Source of the DNA: an uncultured Prevotellaceae bacterium
GTDB taxonomy: Bacteria; Bacteroidota; Bacteroidia; Bacteroidales; Bacteroidaceae
Assembly: GCA_902776475.1 (NCBI GenBank)
Contig: CACYQD010000009.1
Location: 107,103-171,102, forward strand
Reading direction: 5' to 3'
DNA: 64,000 nucleotides
Shown here in pieces: positions 61,113-64,000 of the stretch (the first letter of the stretch is position 1; each line of letters starts with the position of its first letter). The notes below the pieces were generated by a model, which ran no database searches, was not told where the DNA came from, and worked only from the letters and a program-made list of their open reading frames with translations. A program made the position numbers and the translations under genes.

Positions 61113-63758
61113 TCAATGTCCGAGCAGCGTGACACTGGAGTTGAGTCCGCTGGGCACGGGACTCCATCCCTCATACGTGGTTTTCTTGTAGTTGAGGTCC
61201 ACCACGTTGATTTCCTCCATGATGCGCCATTTCTCACCGCGGCGGTCCATGTCGGCGATACGGTTGGCGGGCAGGTTGGTGACCTCGATGCGTATCTCGT
61301 TCTTCCCCTTGTGCAGTTTCTGTCCGATCTCAAGTTTGAAGGGCACGCACCAGGCACATCCGATATATTCTCCGTTCACATAGACACGGGCGCTTTCCCG
61401 CACATCACCGAGGTCGATGCTCCATGATTTCTGGGCCTGTTTCTTGTCTATTTTCAGGATGGTGGTATAGACTCCTGTTCCCATCGTCACCTTGGCGGTG
61501 TCGCCAAGATTCTCCCAGGTCTGCAGATGGGGAAGGGCGTAACTGCGCTCCACCTTCGGCATTTCCTCGGTGAAGGAGAGCGTCCATGGCATACCGGTGA
61601 GGTCGATCGTGTCGGTCGGTATCGGCGGTTCGGCGCAGACGAGGTCGGGCTTCGTGGCCAGCGGATGGTCAAAGGTCTGGAGAATCATCGAGGCCCCAGA
61701 CGGCAGGTTGAAATACACCTGGCGGTCTCTCACCTGTGCGGCGAGGATGTCGCCGGTCAAGGGGTTGAACCATGCCACATCTCTGAAGTCGACGGAGAGG
61801 GGCAGCCACCCCGCCTTGTCTTCTGCGGTCAGGTTGGCCATGAAATAGTGGTGGCCTCCCTCATGGCAGCGCCGGATGGCTCTCAGACCATATTTGAGGC
61901 GCATGGACTCGGGCTGGGCAGCCTTGCGCATCTTGATCTCATCGATGCCGTAGATGATGTGGGCTCCCTGTGCCTCAAGGTTCTTGAGATGGTCGCGCAG
62001 GGCTTCGGGCATCCTGCCGCTGCCCGGGATGATCAGTCCACGGTAACGGGTGCCGGCCTGTGTCTCCAACAAACCGTTTTTGAGCTGTGTGCCGAGCAGG
62101 ATGCGCTCGCTGATGTAGTCGCAGTCGTATCCCAGACTGTCGATTTCAAGGATACTCTTGATAAACTGTGGGGCTTTCTCTGCCATCTTGTGGATGTCGA
62201 AGGCCATCAGCAGACCTCCAGCCCCGGAGGCGTGCCGCTCCGCCCACATGTCGCGCAGGGGAACAAGCACGAGAAAATCGTTGTCGGGCTTGCCCATCTG
62301 CAGGAAACTCTGGCATCGCTCGATGTATTTCATCAGTTCGGGCGCATCGCGCCAGATGCTGTTGTTGGGACTCATGTCTATGCTGGCATAGAAGCGCCAT
62401 CCCGGCCAGCGGGCCTCCTGTGGACTGTAGCAGGTGCCGTGGAAGAACATGTGGTTGACACCGCAGGTGAACATGAGGTCGAGGTCTGGTTTCATCTGCG
62501 AGAGTGAGGTGCGGAAATGTTCGGTGAGCCAGGTAAACGTCTCACTGCTCACGAGGGGCTTGCCCGTGATGTGGGCAGCGGAGGAGGCGTATTTGAGCAT
62601 GGACACGTCGCTGAAGTTGGGCCGGGTGAATCCCGGGTCTTTGCGGAGTCCTTTGATGTTGAACTCTGACAGTCCGAACCCTTCAATCTCGGGAACATCG
62701 ACAGAAGCATAGACATCGATCAGACTGGCTGGTGAACCATGGGCCTGGTTGCGGGTCAGTGAACCGTGGGAATGGGCCCATGCGGTCCACTGTTGGGAGA
62801 AGTTCTCCAGCAGCATGTCGCTCAGGGTCTCGCGGTAGTCTGACAGCACGTCTTTCTCGGGGTCGTTGGTGGGCAGGGAGATGCCCAGCAACTCAGGAAA
62901 GTGTTTCTCCAGTTCATAGCCGCGGCGTGCCTTGAATTCCTCCAGCAGGGTGGGGGTCCAGTTGGCGCCATAGACTTCGTAGGAGTCATTGAAGAAATTG
63001 TGGGGATAGGGTGTGCCGGTGCTCTCGAAAGCTTGGTCAAAGCGTTCCAGGTAATGCTTGACGGCTGTCTTGTCGAAATGGTCGATCACATATCCTGCAC
63101 CGCCGGGAGCAGCGCGCTTCACCTGCTGGCGTGTGCGGCTCACATATTGGGCGATCACCAGCCATTTGCCTGTCAGCCGGAGCATCTGCAACTGTCCGTC
63201 CACCACATTGCCGCTCAGTTCCAGACAGCGCCCTTTGTAACTGCTTACCTCAATGGGATAGACCATCACACGGCTGAGTTTGGCATAGGGGCGTTCTTTT
63301 TCGTCCTTGACACGGATATCCACGGTATAGGGTTGCTCGGTCACTTTGTCGATGACGACGGTGTCAATGACGAAGACCACCTTGCAGGCGGCTTCCTCGA
63401 TGGGCGTCGTGGGGCCACCGAAAGGCCATCCCGTACCGGTGCTCATGTCGGTCAGTATGCCATATTGCCGGCCGGTCTCCTCCACGGTCGACAGCTGTGT
63501 CATCCATTCGGGCGACAGGAAGGGAATGGCATGGGACTCATTGCCCTGAACTCCATAGATGGGGGTGATTTCAACTGAACCAGCGCCCACCTTGGCGTAT
63601 TGTTCCAGGTTCCAGCGGATGTTTTTCTGGTCAACGGCAGATCCTGGCCACCACCAGCGCAGTCCGGCTTTGGCTTCAGGTTGTGGAGTGGGCCAGGAGA
63701 GTTGGGCATGGCCATAGAGACAGATGATGGACAATAAGAGCAGGATGGTTTTTCTCAT
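61113..63758 (-). CDS. GH106-like glycoside hydrolase (alpha-L-rhamnosidase type)
   Basis: Exported enzyme of 881 aa with a signal peptide (MRKTILLLLSIICLYGHAQ). The start of the mature protein, LRWWWPGSAVDQKNIRWNLE, followed by VGAGSVEITPIYG, is the typical entry into the (beta/alpha)8 barrel of GH106 and related families; further barrel blocks are YPHNFFNDSYEVYGANWTP and LVSSETFTWLTEHF, where acidic residues probably act in catalysis. From about residue 700 to the end a beta-sandwich of the galactose-binding type follows (GVYTTILKIDKK, VRESARVYVNGEYIG). The assignment to rhamnose release from pectin is by family resemblance only. It has a promoter box at 63837-63844 and a hairpin in the leader. 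Confidence 0.78.
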   Translation of the reverse strand: MRKTILLLLSIICLYGHAQLSWPTPQPEAKAGLRWWWPGSAVDQKNIRWNLEQYAKVGAGSVEITPIYGVQGNESHAIPFLSPEWMTQLSTVEETGRQYGILTDMSTGTGWPFGGPTTPIEEAACKVVFVIDTVVIDKVTEQPYTVDIRVKDEKERPYAKLSRVMVYPIEVSSYKGRCLELSGNVVDGQLQMLRLTGKWLVIAQYVSRTRQQVKRAAPGGAGYVIDHFDKTAVKHYLERFDQAFESTGTPYPHNFFNDSYEVYGANWTPTLLEEFKARRGYELEKHFPELLGISLPTNDPEKDVLSDYRETLSDMLLENFSQQWTAWAHSHGSLTRNQAHGSPASLIDVYASVDVPEIEGFGLSEFNIKGLRKDPGFTRPNFSDVSMLKYASSAAHITGKPLVSSETFTWLTEHFRTSLSQMKPDLDLMFTCGVNHMFFHGTCYSPQEARWPGWRFYASIDMSPNNSIWRDAPELMKYIERCQSFLQMGKPDNDFLVLVPLRDMWAERHASGAGGLLMAFDIHKMAEKAPQFIKSILEIDSLGYDCDYISERILLGTQLKNGLLETQAGTRYRGLIIPGSGRMPEALRDHLKNLEAQGAHIIYGIDEIKMRKAAQPESMRLKYGLRAIRRCHEGGHHYFMANLTAEDKAGWLPLSVDFRDVAWFNPLTGDILAAQVRDRQVYFNLPSGASMILQTFDHPLATKPDLVCAEPPIPTDTIDLTGMPWTLSFTEEMPKVERSYALPHLQTWENLGDTAKVTMGTGVYTTILKIDKKQAQKSWSIDLGDVRESARVYVNGEYIGCAWCVPFKLEIGQKLHKGKNEIRIEVTNLPANRIADMDRRGEKWRIMEEINVVDLNYKKTTYEGWSPVPSGLNSSVTLLGH

Positions 63759-63796
63759 GATGGAGTAGATGGTTGGGTTTTGATTTGTTTTGCAGC

Positions 63797-63816
63797 ATCA
63801 AGTTGGTGAACTTGAT
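63797..63816. promoter_or_regulatory. Hairpin in the leader of the GH106-like gene
   Basis: Perfect 8-bp inverted repeat ATCAAGTT-GGTG-AACTTGAT, 39 bases before the start codon and 21 bases after the -7 box. It may act as an operator dyad or as an RNA hairpin. Confidence 0.45.
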
Positions 63817-63836
63817 ACAGGCTGGTTCTCTCTTTG

Positions 63837-63868
63837 CAAAGATAAAGGATAATCATGACATGTGCAAG
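63837..63868 (-). promoter_or_regulatory. Promoter of the GH106-like gene
   Basis: Minus strand: -33 box CTTG (63865-63868), 20-base spacer, -7 box TATCTTTG (63837-63844). The remaining 130 bases to the window end hold no gene that I can support. Confidence 0.65.
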
Positions 63869-64000
63869 TGATTTGAGCAAAAATGACATGACAAAGGGGA
63901 ATGTCAAAGTCGCCCTGCTTCCTATGATTTAATCCAAGTATATTTAGTTAATAATTTTTAATTGAGCGGGTTTTATTTGCTCGCTCTTTCTTTTTGCTCT

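Noticed and set aside
61527-62507. 326-codon plus-strand frame
   Set aside because: Antisense to the GH106-like gene; no domain signal.
63964-63996. Hairpin GAGCG...CGCTC with T-rich tail at the window end
   Set aside because: Only five pairs with a 13-base loop, and no plus-strand gene upstream that it could terminate.

Overview
This window is chromosomal DNA from a member of the Bacteroidales, most likely a Prevotella-type saccharolytic anaerobe. The evidence is the gene content (TonB receptor with DUF4249 lipoprotein, hybrid two-component regulator, DUF4230, DUF3943, GH8/GH36/GH106-type enzymes, proteins with C-terminal secretion tails, an 80-residue ATP synthase epsilon). The promoters agree: the Bacteroidetes -7 box TAnnTTTG stands before at least 25 transcription units, often with a TTTG -33 box 19-20 bases upstream. 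I saw no integrase, insertion sequence or CRISPR array; most of the window is core genome with a surface-glycan segment.

Layout. 1-9.3 kb (minus strand): ribosomal protein S1, then the hexuronate genes uxuA, uxuB and uxaB, then a truncated M16 protease; a 100-bp repeat in two copies separates uxuA from uxuB. 9.7-18 kb: J-domain chaperone, secreted nuclease, secreted adhesin-like protein, HAD phosphatase with MFS transporter, GH8 enzyme, and a Lys/Glu-rich exported protein. 18-25 kb: cell-envelope genes (TonB receptor plus DUF4249 lipoprotein, lipase-like lipoprotein, DUF3943 protein, small beta-barrel). 25-36 kb: acyltransferase, five glycosyltransferases of family 2 or 4 type plus one more family 2 enzyme, and a Wzx-type flippase, interrupted by an M6 metalloprotease and ribosomal protein S16. 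36-39.6 kb: cation efflux, NhaD-type antiporter, phosphofructokinase. 39.7-47.3 kb: a complete F-type ATP synthase operon in the order beta, epsilon, two small membrane proteins, a, c, b, delta, alpha, gamma. 47.6-64 kb: esterase, a hybrid sensor-regulator, a candidate small RNA, gluQ, a nucleoside-type transporter, a BFN/rsmE/DUF4230 operon, a phosphopantetheinyl transferase, tRNA-Val, GH36 alpha-galactosidase, a short RpoD-like sigma factor, a minisatellite, and a GH106-like enzyme.

How it fits together. The GH8, GH36 and GH106-like enzymes are predicted to release xylose, galactose and rhamnose from plant polysaccharides; UxaB, UxuB and UxuA would carry galacturonate- and glucuronate-derived keto-acids to 2-keto-3-deoxygluconate; phosphofructokinase and the ATP synthase are central energy genes. 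The most unusual items are a hybrid two-component regulator that keeps its histidine-phosphotransfer helix, receiver and AraC domains but has no ATPase domain; an RpoD paralogue that appears to have lost sigma region 3; and an intergenic stretch at 51.58-51.80 kb with a promoter box, conserved-looking stems and an intrinsic terminator but no protein.
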